Origin: Erythrobacter sp.
GTDB lineage: Bacteria > Pseudomonadota > Alphaproteobacteria > Sphingomonadales > Sphingomonadaceae
Assembly (NCBI GenBank): GCA_009993635.1
Contig: JAACTC010000008.1
Location: 1 to 64,000 of the forward strand
Direction of reading: 5' to 3'
DNA length: 64,000 bases
Shown piece after piece: positions 16,926 to 25,698 of the stretch. The notes below the pieces were generated by a model. That model did not search any database. It was not told the origin of the DNA and saw nothing but the letters and a program-made list of their open reading frames with translations. Numbering within the stretch: the stretch's first letter is position 1; each line of letters opens with the position of its first letter. The translations under genes were made by a program, and so were the position numbers.

Positions 16926-16984
16926 ACGACCTTGCGATCGCCGCCACCTGAAGACGGTGCGTCTACCAATTCCGCCATCTGGGC
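16898..16984 (-). tRNA. tRNA-Leu (anticodon CAG)
   Basis: An 87-nt gene with encoded CCA. The acceptor strand begins GCCCAGA and pairs with TCTGGGC. The D-arm GCGGAATTGGTAGACGC is typical of leucine tRNA. The anticodon loop TTCAGGT gives CAG, closed by CCGTC/GGCGG with one G-T pair. There is a long variable arm as expected for class II tRNA, and the T-loop GGTTCGAGTCC is canonical. It is intact and marks the boundary between the element (left) and the chromosome (right). Confidence 0.97.
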
Positions 16985-17034
16985 ACACGAGGCAGCCCGG
17001 TCATCTTCGTCCGGGGCCTAGGGTAGGCGCGGGC

Positions 17035-17063
17035 CACTAGCGGAGGGTGACCCACCCTGTCAA
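17035..17063 (-). promoter_or_regulatory. Probable tRNA-Leu promoter
   Basis: A perfect TTGACA -35 on the minus strand (17063-17058) is followed after 17 nt by CTAGTG (17040-17035). This lies about 50 nt upstream of the tRNA 5' end. The -10 is weak against the enteric consensus. Confidence 0.45.
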
Positions 17064-17173
17064 CGCAAATAGAGCGCATCGGTCGGTCTTGCGGCGCTGG
17101 CCGCCATCCGGCAAAGCGACTTGCACGCATTGCGTACCGCCCACCCGCTTACCCCGCCGAGAAAGGCCCCTCT

Positions 17174-18124
17174 ATGTCTCGCTCCAATCCGCTGACCGAC
17201 AGGCTGGTGACGATCTTCGGCGGCAGCGGATTTATCGGCCGCCATGTCGCGGAAGACCTGCTGCAGCAGAATGCCCGCGTGCGGATCGCCGCGCGCAACC
17301 CGGAAGAGGCGTTCACGCTCAAGCCGCTGGCCAAGCTGGGCCAGCTGCAGTTCGCGCGCTGCGACCTGCTGGACGAGGCGAGCGTGCGTGCGTGCGTCGA
17401 AGGCAGCCACGCGGTGGTCAACCTGGTCGGCAGCTTCGAGGGCAACCTGATGAAGCTGATGGGCGAGGCGGCGGGCACGCTGGCGCGTGCGGCGAAGGAT
17501 ACCGGCGCGAAAAGCTTCGTGCAGGTGAGCGCCATCGGCGCGGATCGCGATGGCCCCTCCGAATATGCCCAGGCCAAGGCGCTGGGCGAGGAACTGGTGC
17601 GCGAGGCCTTCCCCGAGGCGACCTGCCTGCGGCCCTCGATCATCTTCGGCCCCGATGGCGGCATCCTGCAGCTGTTCGCCGGGCTGATTTCCACCCTGCC
17701 CGTGCTGCCGGTATTCGCCCCCGATTCGCCGTTGCAGGTGGTGCATGTCGACGATGTCGCCGCAGCGATCGCCACGGCGCTCCGCGAGCCCGCTGCGCAC
17801 GCGGGCAAGACCTACGAACTGGCCGGGCCGGATCGCTGGACGATGATGGAACTGAACCGGCGAATCGCCACGGCGCAGCGGCGCAAGCGCACCTTCGTGC
17901 CAATGCCCGACAGCGCCAGCGCCGCCTTCGCCGCGATGCCCGGCACGCCGATGGGCACCGACCAGTGGCGCATGCTGAAGGCGGGCAGCACGGCGGACGG
18001 CGACCATCCCGGCTTTGCCGAACTGGGGATCCAGCCGCGCCCGCTCGAACTGGTGATCGACCGCTACATGGTCCATCACCGCAAGCATGGCCGGTTTGCG
18101 GACAAGATGGACAGCCTGAGCTAA
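17174..18124 (+). CDS. Complex I NDUFA9-type NAD(P)-binding protein
   Basis: A 316-residue atypical short-chain dehydrogenase of the NDUFA9/YfcH group. The Rossmann signature GGSGFIGRH is at about 15-23. NLVGSF, SAIGAD and YAQAK replace the usual catalytic tyrosine-lysine region (YxxxK kept), and VVHVDDVAAAI is the late family motif. In mitochondria and some alphaproteobacteria NDUFA9 relatives associate with respiratory complex I. Whether this bacterial protein does so is unproven. It is the first chromosomal gene after the tRNA and stands alone, convergent with the NfeD gene 25 bp away. Confidence 0.88.
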   Translation: MSRSNPLTDRLVTIFGGSGFIGRHVAEDLLQQNARVRIAARNPEEAFTLKPLAKLGQLQFARCDLLDEASVRACVEGSHAVVNLVGSFEGNLMKLMGEAAGTLARAAKDTGAKSFVQVSAIGADRDGPSEYAQAKALGEELVREAFPEATCLRPSIIFGPDGGILQLFAGLISTLPVLPVFAPDSPLQVVHVDDVAAAIATALREPAAHAGKTYELAGPDRWTMMELNRRIATAQRRKRTFVPMPDSASAAFAAMPGTPMGTDQWRMLKAGSTADGDHPGFAELGIQPRPLELVIDRYMVHHRKHGRFADKMDSLS

Positions 18125-18149
18125 AAACCCGCGCGAGGCGCGGCTGCGG

Positions 18150-18632
18150 CTAGGCCGGTGCGCCGTCTTCGGTGCCGTTCTTGTCGGCAATCAGCGCAAT
18201 CGGCTCGACCAGCAGGATCGCCCCGTCATTGCCGCTGATTCGCACGCGCTCGCCCGCTGCGGTGTCCGGGCCGCGCGCGATCCATTCGCTGTCGCCCACC
18301 TGCACGCGCCCGCTGCCGCTCTCGATCGGTTTGACCACCAGCGCGGTTTCGCCGACCATCCGGCCGCCGCGCTGGTTGAGCAGCGGATCGCTGCTGACGA
18401 TGGGCTTGTCGCGCAGATAACGGCGCGCGCTGTAGACCGCGATCAGCGAGAGGCTGACGAAACTGATGATTTCCAGCGGCAGGCCGAAATCGAACAGGAA
18501 GCTGAGCCCGCCCGTAGCCAGCGCCGCAACCGCCAGCCAGATGAGGTAGACGCCGGGAACCAGCAGTTCGAGCACGGCCAGCGCCAGACCGAGCGCCAAC
18601 CAAATCCAGTACTGGTCGACCCCGTCGATCAC
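18150..18632 (-). CDS. NfeD-family membrane protein (short form)
   Basis: A 160-residue protein with two or three closely spaced membrane helices (about 8-75) and a C-terminal OB-fold (about 95-150, GETALVVKPIESGSGRVQVG). This is the short NfeD class that lacks the ClpP-like protease domain. Its start overlaps the stop of the stomatin-like gene (18629-18632), and NfeD/stomatin pairs are a conserved partnership implicated in membrane protein quality control and lipid microdomains. Co-translation with the upstream gene is expected. Confidence 0.9.
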   Translation of the reverse strand: MIDGVDQYWIWLALGLALAVLELLVPGVYLIWLAVAALATGGLSFLFDFGLPLEIISFVSLSLIAVYSARRYLRDKPIVSSDPLLNQRGGRMVGETALVVKPIESGSGRVQVGDSEWIARGPDTAAGERVRISGNDGAILLVEPIALIADKNGTEDGAPA

Positions 18633-19654
18633 TGGGCATCACCGCGGGTGGAGCGGGGCACCGAAACGCGCTGCTTCTCACGGCTCACCGGGTCACGCTC
18701 GCCAGACAGCGGCACACCTCCGTTGCCGCCCATGGGCGCATTTTCGGCGGGCTGGATCGCATCGCGCACCAGCTCGCCAATCCCGCCGAGCGAGCCGATC
18801 AGCTGGGTCGCTTCGACCGGGAACAGGATGGTCTTGGCATTGGGGCTGTCGGCGAACTTGCCCACGGCCTTGGTATATTCCTGCGCCACGAAGTAATTGA
18901 TCGCCTGGTTGCCGGAGGATGCGATCGCGTCCGACACCATCTGCGTCGCCTTGGCTTCGGCCTCGGCCGCGCGTTCGCGCGCCTCGGCGTCGCGGAAGGC
19001 GGCCTCGCGCTTGCCCTCCGCTTCGAGAATGGCGGACTGCTTGGACCCTTCGGAGCGCAGGATCGCGCTGGTCTTGTCGCCTTCGGCCTCGAGGATTTCG
19101 GCACGCTTCAGGCGTTCGGCCTTCATCTGACGGGCCATTGCTTCGGAGATGTCGCGCGGCGGGCGGATATCCTTGATCTCCACGCGAGTGATCTTGACGC
19201 CCCACGGCGAGGTTGCATGGTCGACCACTGCCAGCAGGCGGGCGTTGATCTCGTCGCGCTTGGACAGGGTTTCGTCCAGATCCATGCTGCCCATCACCGT
19301 GCGCAGGTTGGTGGTGGTGAGCGCCATGATTGCAGGGTGCAGGCCGGAAACCTCGTAGGCGGCCTTGGGCGCATCGAGCACCTGGAAGAACACCACGGCA
19401 TCCACGCCGACCATGGCGTTATCCTTGGTGATGATTTCCTGCCCGGGAATGTCGAGCACCTGTTCCATCATGTTGATGCGGTGGCCGACCCGATCGATCA
19501 GCGGGAAAATGATGGTCAGCCCCGGATCGGCCGCCTTGGTGAACTTCCCGAACCGTTCGATAGTGTAGACATAGCCCTGCCGCACCATCGTGACCGCGGT
19601 CATCACGAAGACCAGCAGAACCAGAACCAGCAGACCCAGTACGACCCAACCCAT
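18629..19654 (-). CDS. SPFH/band 7 stomatin-like protein (QmcA type)
   Basis: A 341-residue protein. There is one N-terminal membrane helix (3-24), a band 7/SPFH domain (about 27-185) with the FGKFTKAADPGLTIIFP entry, then an Ala/Glu-rich coiled coil (about 186-250) and a conserved C-terminal ATQLIGSLGGIGEL. Family members form large membrane-associated oligomers. It forms a two-gene operon with nfeD (4-bp overlap). The start at 19654 follows AAGGAGA and gives a proper membrane anchor. Confidence 0.93.
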   Translation of the reverse strand: MGWVVLGLLVLVLLVFVMTAVTMVRQGYVYTIERFGKFTKAADPGLTIIFPLIDRVGHRINMMEQVLDIPGQEIITKDNAMVGVDAVVFFQVLDAPKAAYEVSGLHPAIMALTTTNLRTVMGSMDLDETLSKRDEINARLLAVVDHATSPWGVKITRVEIKDIRPPRDISEAMARQMKAERLKRAEILEAEGDKTSAILRSEGSKQSAILEAEGKREAAFRDAEARERAAEAEAKATQMVSDAIASSGNQAINYFVAQEYTKAVGKFADSPNAKTILFPVEATQLIGSLGGIGELVRDAIQPAENAPMGGNGGVPLSGERDPVSREKQRVSVPRSTRGDAQ

Positions 19655-19756
19655 GCGTTTTCTCCTTGTGCGGGGGCCAGACTAGCCTGCGGGCAAGACC
19701 GGGCCAAGGAAAACCGGTCGAGGATCTGGGAGGGGTGCAAAACCGGACCCGCACAA

Positions 19757-19790
19757 AGAAAAAGGGCCGCCTCTTGCGAGGCGACCCTTT
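19757..19790 (-). terminator. Rho-independent terminator after the 69-aa gene
   Basis: On the minus strand a 12-bp near-perfect stem (arms 19762-19773 and 19779-19790) ends in TTTTTCTTT. It lies 27 bp beyond the stop of the small membrane protein gene. Confidence 0.85.
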
Positions 19791-19816
19791 CCCGAAAACT
19801 GTATGACGCGTTGGTG

Positions 19817-20026
19817 TTACGCGCTCACGCCGTCGTCGATCACTTCGGTGCCGACGAAGATGGCACCGGCGACCAGCGCGATGATCAGCAGCTGCGAAAT
19901 GCCGGGTGCGAGTTCGGATTCTTCCGAAACCGGCGCAACGTCACGAACGGTCTCAGCCTGAGCAGCGATCGAGCCGCCTGCAAGAGCGAGCGCCGCAGCG
20001 GCCACAATAGTCTTTCCGAAACGCAT
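19817..20026 (-). CDS. Small secreted/membrane protein (69 aa)
   Basis: A 69-residue protein with a cleavable-looking signal peptide (MRFGKTIVAAAALALAGG...AQA, residues 1-24), an acidic linker, and a second hydrophobic helix (about 45-60). No family is known to me. It has its own terminator and a clean AAGGGG ribosome-binding box, so it is a real, probably well-expressed, monocistronic gene. Confidence 0.75.
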   Translation of the reverse strand: MRFGKTIVAAAALALAGGSIAAQAETVRDVAPVSEESELAPGISQLLIIALVAGAIFVGTEVIDDGVSA

Positions 20027-20163
20027 CTTGTATTCCCCTTTGAGATCAACTTTGTTCGCCTAATGCCCTTCGAGAGCGAATAAGGCAAGTCTCCAGTTAC
20101 ATTCCACGAACGCTGTGCAGGCCTATGGCTTTTTGGTCACAGGTCCGGCTCGTCGCATCCGAA

Positions 20164-21039
20164 TTACAGAACGGCGCCATACATCTGCATCAGATCCGCA
20201 AACGCGCGCTCCGCCGCCTGTTCATTATAGGACGGACTGTCGGGCACGGTCCAGCCGTGATCGCCGGCAAACACCTCGATTTTGGCCTGGCGACCGGCTT
20301 CGGCCGCTGCTTCGCGCAGGATCCGCTTGTGTTCGGGTGCCTTGGCATCGTCGTCGCGCGCGATGGCCACGAGGTAGCGCGCCTGCGTATCGTCGAAGGT
20401 GTTGTGCGGGCTCATCGGGTCGCCCTCGCGCACCAGCCCGCCGCCGTGGAAGCTGGCGACCGCCTCGATCCGCGAAGGGACCGCGGCTGCCGACCAGAAG
20501 GTGAACGGCCCGCCCATGCAATAGCCCTGCGTACCAACCGGGCGCGCAGTATCGACCTCGGCCTGCGAATCGAGCCAGCCGACCGCCGCCTTCGCATCGG
20601 ACATGATGGCCTGCGCGGTCAGCTTCTCGCGCCAGGGCGAGACCTTCTGGAAGCCATCATTGCCGGCGAAGTCCGCAAAATCGGAGAACTGTTCGCCCGA
20701 CACGTCGCGATAATAGGGGTTCACGACCAGCACCGCGTAGCCGCGCCCGGCCAGCCGCCGCGCCATGTTGCGTTTTGCTTCGCGCAGGGAGGCAATATCT
20801 GGCCAGAACAGAACTGCGGGAGAACGGCCGGAGGACGGCGCGACGAAAAATCCGTCCATCGTCCCTGCCGGCGTGGCGAAGCTTACCCTGCGTTCGGTCA
20901 ATGGCATCGCGGTGCCGCCGCCAGCCCCGCCAGCCATCGGCGCGCACGCACCCAGCGCGGCGACGCCGGTCAGCGCGCCGAACTGGCGCCGGTTCAGTCC
21001 GCTGCGGGCCCAGCGAGCCAGATCTTTCTCATCGCACAT
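20164..21039 (-). CDS. Dienelactone hydrolase-family protein with Tat-type signal
   Basis: A 291-residue alpha/beta hydrolase. The N-terminus has a twin-arginine motif (NRRQFGALTG) followed by a hydrophobic stretch and GAC, so export by Tat, possibly as a lipoprotein, is likely. The nucleophile is cysteine in GYCMGG, as in dienelactone hydrolases, with aspartate in ARDDDAKA and histidine in GDHGW completing the triad. The substrate is unknown; the family includes carboxymethylenebutenolidases but many members act on other esters. There is no catabolic gene nearby. Confidence 0.88.
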   Translation of the reverse strand: MCDEKDLARWARSGLNRRQFGALTGVAALGACAPMAGGAGGGTAMPLTERRVSFATPAGTMDGFFVAPSSGRSPAVLFWPDIASLREAKRNMARRLAGRGYAVLVVNPYYRDVSGEQFSDFADFAGNDGFQKVSPWREKLTAQAIMSDAKAAVGWLDSQAEVDTARPVGTQGYCMGGPFTFWSAAAVPSRIEAVASFHGGGLVREGDPMSPHNTFDDTQARYLVAIARDDDAKAPEHKRILREAAAEAGRQAKIEVFAGDHGWTVPDSPSYNEQAAERAFADLMQMYGAVL

Positions 21040-21072
21040 CGCGTCTCTCCCCCACGTGCACCGCTAGCCGGG

Positions 21073-21726
21073 TCAGTCCTGCTTTTCGAACGCGGCGCTG
21101 ATCTTCAGGTCGACCTGGTCCGAAACCAGCGGCAGCGCATAATCGATGCCGAAGTCGGACCGCTTGATGGACGTCGTGCCCATGAAGCCGATCGTTTCGA
21201 CCTCGCTCATCGGGTTGTCGCCCGCGCCGGTGAACTTCGCCGCGATGGTCACCGGCTTGGTGACGCCATTCATGGTGAGGTTGCCGGTGATGTCGGCCTC
21301 GGTGCCGTTCGACGCGACGTCGACACCGGTCGAAACGAAACGCGCCATGCCGGGCTCGGGCCCGAAGAAGTCGGGTTCCGCACCATCCTTGCCGGGGCGC
21401 AGCAGGTGATCGCGCAGGCCTTCGCTCACCACCGCGATGCTGTTGATCGGAATGCTGACATCGACCTTGGCGGCTTCCGGGTTCTGCGGATCGATCATCA
21501 GCGTACCTCCGATATCGCCGAAAGCGCCGAAATAGTCGTTGAAGCCGAAATGGTTGACCGTCCACGCGACCAGCGTGTGCGAAGGATCGGTTTCGTACGT
21601 GCCACCCGATACGCGGCTCACATCCATCTGGCCGGGCAGCTGGGGGGCGCCGTCCTGCATGGCGAGCGCGGGCACGGTGGCTGCGCCGACGAGGGCGAGT
21701 ACGGCGAAAGAGTGGGCAATGCGCAT
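21073..21726 (-). CDS. YceI-family periplasmic protein
   Basis: A 217-residue protein with a signal peptide (1-23, ALA-M cleavage) and a YceI domain: the YETDPSHTLVAWTVNHFGF entry, MTNGVTKPVT-like strand and the FGIDYALPLVSDQVDLKI end. YceI proteins are lipocalin-like barrels that bind long isoprenoid or amphiphilic lipids in the periplasm. The start is set at 21726 by the signal peptide; upstream in-frame sequence does not look coding. Confidence 0.92.
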   Translation of the reverse strand: MRIAHSFAVLALVGAATVPALAMQDGAPQLPGQMDVSRVSGGTYETDPSHTLVAWTVNHFGFNDYFGAFGDIGGTLMIDPQNPEAAKVDVSIPINSIAVVSEGLRDHLLRPGKDGAEPDFFGPEPGMARFVSTGVDVASNGTEADITGNLTMNGVTKPVTIAAKFTGAGDNPMSEVETIGFMGTTSIKRSDFGIDYALPLVSDQVDLKISAAFEKQD

Positions 21727-21904
21727 GGTGAATGGCTCCGGGCTGGGGTCGAACGGGCACGCACGGCAAGCCGAAGCTGCCGAAGGCGCATCAGTTCCAA
21801 GTCTCGAACGGCAAGTCCGTTCCTGCGGAAGGCGATTCCGTTTGCCCGCACGCGGTGCCGCACGCCGCCGGCGCCCCAAGGCAGAGCGGAATTCAAAGCG
21901 GTAT

Positions 21905-22921
21905 TCAGCGCCGGGTGAGCGCATCCTCGCTTTCGGCCATCAGCGTCGCGATGATCTGCGCCACGGGCTCTTCTTCCTTCACCATGCCGACCGACTGGCC
22001 CGCCATCAGGCTGCCATTCTCGACATCGCCATCGATCACCGCGCGGCGCAGCGCGCCCGCCCAGTAGTGTTCGACCTGCAGCTGCGCCTCGGCCATCGCG
22101 ATCTCCTCGCGGTCGAGCGATCCGGCGATTTCGCGCTGCTTGGCGGTGAATTCCTCGGTGCCCTTGTTCTTCAGCGCGCGCACCGGGATCACCGGCAACC
22201 GCGCATCGACCTGCACGCTGGCAACCGCTTCGCGGGCCGAGGCACGGAAGAACGCCTTCTTGAAATTCTCGTGCGCGATGCTTTCGGTGGCGCAGGCGAA
22301 ACGCGTGCCCAGCTGCACGCCGCACGCGCCCATCTCCAGATAGCCCGCAATCGCGCTGCCACGCCCGATGCCACCCGCGACGAATATCAGATGCTCCTCG
22401 CTCAGCTCGGGCAGGATTTCCTGCGCCAGCACGCTGGTCGAGACCGGGCCGATATGGCCGCCCGCCTCCATGCCTTCGATCACCAGCGCATCCGCGCCGC
22501 TGCGGAGCAGCTTCTTGCCCAGCGCCAGCGTGGGCGCGAAGCAGATCACCTTGGCGGGGTTCTTGCCGCCCTTGATCGCCTCGACGCTGCCTTTCGGCGG
22601 AATGCCGCCTGCGAGCACCACGTGGGTGACGCCGTGCTTCTCGCACACCGCGATCAGATCGAACAGCTGCGGGTGCATGGTGATCAGGTTCACGCCGAAT
22701 GGCTGGTCGGTGCGGCTTTTCGTCTCGGAAATCTCCGTATCGAGCAGCTCGGGCGTCATCGCACCACATGCGATCACGCCGAAGCCGCCCGCGTTGGAGA
22801 TGGCCGATACGAGATTGCGTTCCGAAACCCAGCTCATCGCACCGCACAGGATGGCGTGCTTGCTGCCGAGGAAGTCTGCACCGCGCTGCATCAGCGCGTC
22901 TGTCTTGGGAGTATTGCTCAT
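21905..22921 (-). CDS. Nitronate monooxygenase-family flavin oxidoreductase
   Basis: A 338-residue FMN-dependent TIM-barrel protein of the nitronate monooxygenase / 2-nitropropane dioxygenase family. Features: an N-terminal PILCGAMSW-like segment, GGFGVIACG, the phosphate-binding EGMEAGGHIGP (about 165-175) and VAGGIGRGSAIAGY (about 205-218), and MGACGVQLGTRF. It oxidises nitronates or acts on 2-enoyl lipids in related proteins; the substrate here is undetermined. Monocistronic by spacing. Confidence 0.9.
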   Translation of the reverse strand: MSNTPKTDALMQRGADFLGSKHAILCGAMSWVSERNLVSAISNAGGFGVIACGAMTPELLDTEISETKSRTDQPFGVNLITMHPQLFDLIAVCEKHGVTHVVLAGGIPPKGSVEAIKGGKNPAKVICFAPTLALGKKLLRSGADALVIEGMEAGGHIGPVSTSVLAQEILPELSEEHLIFVAGGIGRGSAIAGYLEMGACGVQLGTRFACATESIAHENFKKAFFRASAREAVASVQVDARLPVIPVRALKNKGTEEFTAKQREIAGSLDREEIAMAEAQLQVEHYWAGALRRAVIDGDVENGSLMAGQSVGMVKEEEPVAQIIATLMAESEDALTRR

Positions 22922-22961
22922 GGAAGGCGCGGTTACGAGCCTCTCGCCCGCCGGGCAAGCA

Positions 22962-23828
22962 CTAGAACCAGCCCGCCCCTTTCAGCTCGGCCACGCGGGT
23001 GCGGGCCACGGGCGCTTCCAGCCCACCGGGCAGCACCAGCCGCAGATTGCGCCCGTCGCGCTTCACATCCTCCACCGCGTCGCGCGCGACCCACCAGCTG
23101 CGGTGGACCTGCGCCCCGTCGATGCCGCCGAGCTCGGCGACTGCATCGCGCATCCTGAGCAGGATCATTTCGGAACCGAGCGCGGTATGCGCGCGCACAT
23201 AGTGGTCCTCCATCTCCAGCGCGATCAGATCGCTGCCGAGATGTGCCGGCAGGCGATCGAGGAAAGGGCTGGCCGCGGGCGATGGTGGGGGCGTGGGCGA
23301 TGGTGCGGGCGTGAGCGATGGCGATGAAGCGGACGCAGGCGGATCGGCAGGCGTCCCGGCAGTGCCCACAACGACAGGCTGCGTCGCGGCCGCGCTACCC
23401 CGCTGTGTCGCCATGAACAGCAGGGTGACGCCGCCACCGATCAGCAAGACGTAGAAATAGCTCTGCAATGCCTCGTCCAGCGTCGGCCAGCGCATCGCGC
23501 CGGGCACGCGGCCCAGCACCCATACCGCCACCGTCATCGGCACGCTGGCGAGCAATACGCCGACGATGGCCAGCGCCCACTTCGGCAGGTCCAGCCGCTC
23601 CGCCGTCCGCACCGCGACATAGCTGATCGGGCGAAAGCAGGCATAGCCGATGTAGGCGAAGGAGAGCCAGTAGACGAAGCGCCACGCCAGCGGCATCGCG
23701 AAGCTGCCGAACGGCCCGATGAAGGCCAGCATCACGCCGATCACGGTCATGATCGCAAGATCGATCAGGATCTGGCGCAGCACGCCATGCGGCTCGGGCT
23801 GTGCGACCGGGTGTGCAGACTGCTCCAT
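22962..23828 (-). CDS. LytTR-type transcription regulator with N-terminal membrane domain
   Basis: A 288-residue protein. Four hydrophobic helices (about 20-160) are followed by a proline/alanine/serine-rich linker (about 170-200) and a C-terminal LytTR DNA-binding domain (about 205-285: LIALEMEDHYVRAH, VHRSWWVARDAV). Membrane-anchored LytTR regulators of this layout are common in sphingomonads, often next to a small membrane protein they control. Here a DUF2306 membrane-protein gene is divergent, 158 bp away. The start at 23828 is preferred over 23909, which adds a basic non-conserved segment. Confidence 0.87.
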   Translation of the reverse strand: MEQSAHPVAQPEPHGVLRQILIDLAIMTVIGVMLAFIGPFGSFAMPLAWRFVYWLSFAYIGYACFRPISYVAVRTAERLDLPKWALAIVGVLLASVPMTVAVWVLGRVPGAMRWPTLDEALQSYFYVLLIGGGVTLLFMATQRGSAAATQPVVVGTAGTPADPPASASSPSLTPAPSPTPPPSPAASPFLDRLPAHLGSDLIALEMEDHYVRAHTALGSEMILLRMRDAVAELGGIDGAQVHRSWWVARDAVEDVKRDGRNLRLVLPGGLEAPVARTRVAELKGAGWF

Positions 23829-23986
23829 GGGCGCAAGGTGACGGACCGTTCGCGCTTCGTAAAGTGGCAAACGCCCGCAAAACCGCAGCCTTCGCGAAGG
23901 TTTCGTCACGATCGCGAAGGGCGCGTTGCGCGCGAACGGGCATGGGGCATCGACAGGGGCAGACAGACACCTTTGGAGCTTTGCGC

Positions 23987-24523
23987 ATGACCACTTTCGC
24001 CCTGCCTTCCGCCGATGGCCGCACCCCTGCCCGGCCGAAATTCGAAAACGGGCCGCTGACGAAGTCGCTGATCGGCGTGGCGGGGACGCTGATGACGATC
24101 GCCGCAGCAGTCGCGATCTTCAAATGGCTGTCCGGCATCGCAGTCGACGACGGCCGCTATCGCAACCTGGCCATCGCGATCCACGTGGTCACCGTGCTGC
24201 CCTGCGTGCCGCTGGGCGCCTATCTGTTGCTGTCGACCAAGGGTACCAGGCTGCACAAGACGCTCGGCAAGCTGTGGATCGCGCTGATGGTGGTCACCGC
24301 GATCGCGATTATCTTCGTGCGCGGCGGCACGGATTTCAGCTGGATTCACATCTTCGTGCCGATCACCTTGCTGGGTGCGTGGAACGTGGTTCGCACCGCG
24401 CGCACGGGAGATATCGCGCGGCACCGCAAGCATATCACGCAGATGTATCTGGGCGCGCTGATGATCCCCGGCCTGTTCGCCTTTCTGCCGGATCGCCTGA
24501 TGGGCATGTGGCTGTTGGGGTGA
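23987..24523 (+). CDS. DUF2306 membrane protein
   Basis: A 178-residue integral membrane protein with about five helices, including ITQMYLGALMIPGLFAF near the C-terminus. Family hallmarks are HVVTVLPCVPLGAYLLL and RHRKHITQMY. Function is unknown; DUF2306 resembles small heme- or redox-linked membrane proteins, but no ligand residue can be asserted beyond conserved histidines. It is divergent from the LytTR regulator, its most plausible controller. Confidence 0.82.
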   Translation: MTTFALPSADGRTPARPKFENGPLTKSLIGVAGTLMTIAAAVAIFKWLSGIAVDDGRYRNLAIAIHVVTVLPCVPLGAYLLLSTKGTRLHKTLGKLWIALMVVTAIAIIFVRGGTDFSWIHIFVPITLLGAWNVVRTARTGDIARHRKHITQMYLGALMIPGLFAFLPDRLMGMWLLG

Positions 24524-24540
24524 GGCGCCCCCGCCCTCGA

Positions 24541-25698
24541 TCAGCCGTAGCTCAGCGTGACCTTGCCCGCTGCCTCTTTCGCGAGGCGGCGGGCTTCGTC
24601 GGTGTCGCCAGCGGTGGCCAGCGCCACACCCATGCGGCGGTACGGGCGCGTCACCGGCTTGGCGAAGATGCGGATGTCGGAGCCATTGGCCATCGCGTCG
24701 GCCAGGCCATCGTAGGAAACGCTCTCGCTCTCGCGGTCGGCGAGGATCACTGCGCTGGCAGCGGGGCGCGCGCGGATCGTCTCGGGCACGGGCAGGCCCA
24801 TGACGGCGCGGGCATGCAGGTCAAACTCGGTCAGGTTCTGGCTGACCAGCGTGACCATCCCGGTGTCGTGCGGGCGCGGCGAAAGCTCGGAGAAGATCAC
24901 CTCGTCTCCGCGAACGAAGAACTCGACCCCGAACAACCCGTGACCGCCCAGATTGTCGACCACCTTGCGCGCCATCTCCTGCGCGTCGGCCAACGCCGCA
25001 TCGCTCATGGAGTGCGGCTGCCAGCTTTCCTGATAGTCGCCGCGTTCCTGCCGGTGGCCGATCGGCGGGCAGAAGGTGATGCCGCCTCTATGCCGCACGG
25101 TCAGCAGCGTGATCTCGTAGTCGAAGTCGATGAACTGCTCGACGATCACCCGCGCCCGGTCGCCGCGCATATTGGCCACGGCGTAGTCCCACGCGGCCTC
25201 CAGCCCATCGGCGTCCTGCACCGTGCTCTGGCCCTTGCCCGAGGACGACATGACCGGCTTGATAACGCATGGAAAGCCCGTGTCCCCCGCCGCCGCACGC
25301 ACTTCGTCGAGGCTGGTGGCATAGCCATAGCGCGAGGTGCGCACGCCCAGCTCCTGCGCCGCCAGATCGCGGATCGCATCGCGGTTCATGGTCAGTTGCG
25401 CGGCGCGCGCAGTCGGCACGACATGCACGCCCGCAGCCTCCACCTCGGCCAGCACTTCGGTGCGGATCGCCTCGATCTCGGGGACGACATGGTCGGGCTT
25501 GTGCTTCTCGATCACCGAGCGCAGCGCAGCGCCGTCGAGCATCGAGAACACCTCGCGCGCATCGGCCAGCTGCATCGCGGGCGCATTATCGTAGCTGTCG
25601 CAGGCGATCACGTAGGCGCCGAGACGCTTGGCCGAGATAACGAACTCGCGCCCCAGCTCACCCGAGCCGAGCAGCAGGATTTTGGCGGTGTGGCTCAA
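24541..25698 (-). CDS. purT: Formate-dependent phosphoribosylglycinamide formyltransferase
   Basis: A 385-residue ATP-grasp enzyme of purine synthesis that converts GAR, formate and ATP to formyl-GAR. Visible: ILLLGSGELGREF N-terminus, the VIKPVMSSSGKGQS ATP-binding loop, EITLLTVRH, and the FSELSPRPHDTGMVT metal/ATP site. Length matches E. coli PurT (392). No ATG precedes the conserved start; TTG at 25698 overlaps the lysC stop as TTGA, so a TTG start coupled to lysC termination is the best model. Confidence 0.93.
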   Translation of the reverse strand: MSHTAKILLLGSGELGREFVISAKRLGAYVIACDSYDNAPAMQLADAREVFSMLDGAALRSVIEKHKPDHVVPEIEAIRTEVLAEVEAAGVHVVPTARAAQLTMNRDAIRDLAAQELGVRTSRYGYATSLDEVRAAAGDTGFPCVIKPVMSSSGKGQSTVQDADGLEAAWDYAVANMRGDRARVIVEQFIDFDYEITLLTVRHRGGITFCPPIGHRQERGDYQESWQPHSMSDAALADAQEMARKVVDNLGGHGLFGVEFFVRGDEVIFSELSPRPHDTGMVTLVSQNLTEFDLHARAVMGLPVPETIRARPAASAVILADRESESVSYDGLADAMANGSDIRIFAKPVTRPYRRMGVALATAGDTDEARRLAKEAAGKVTLSYG

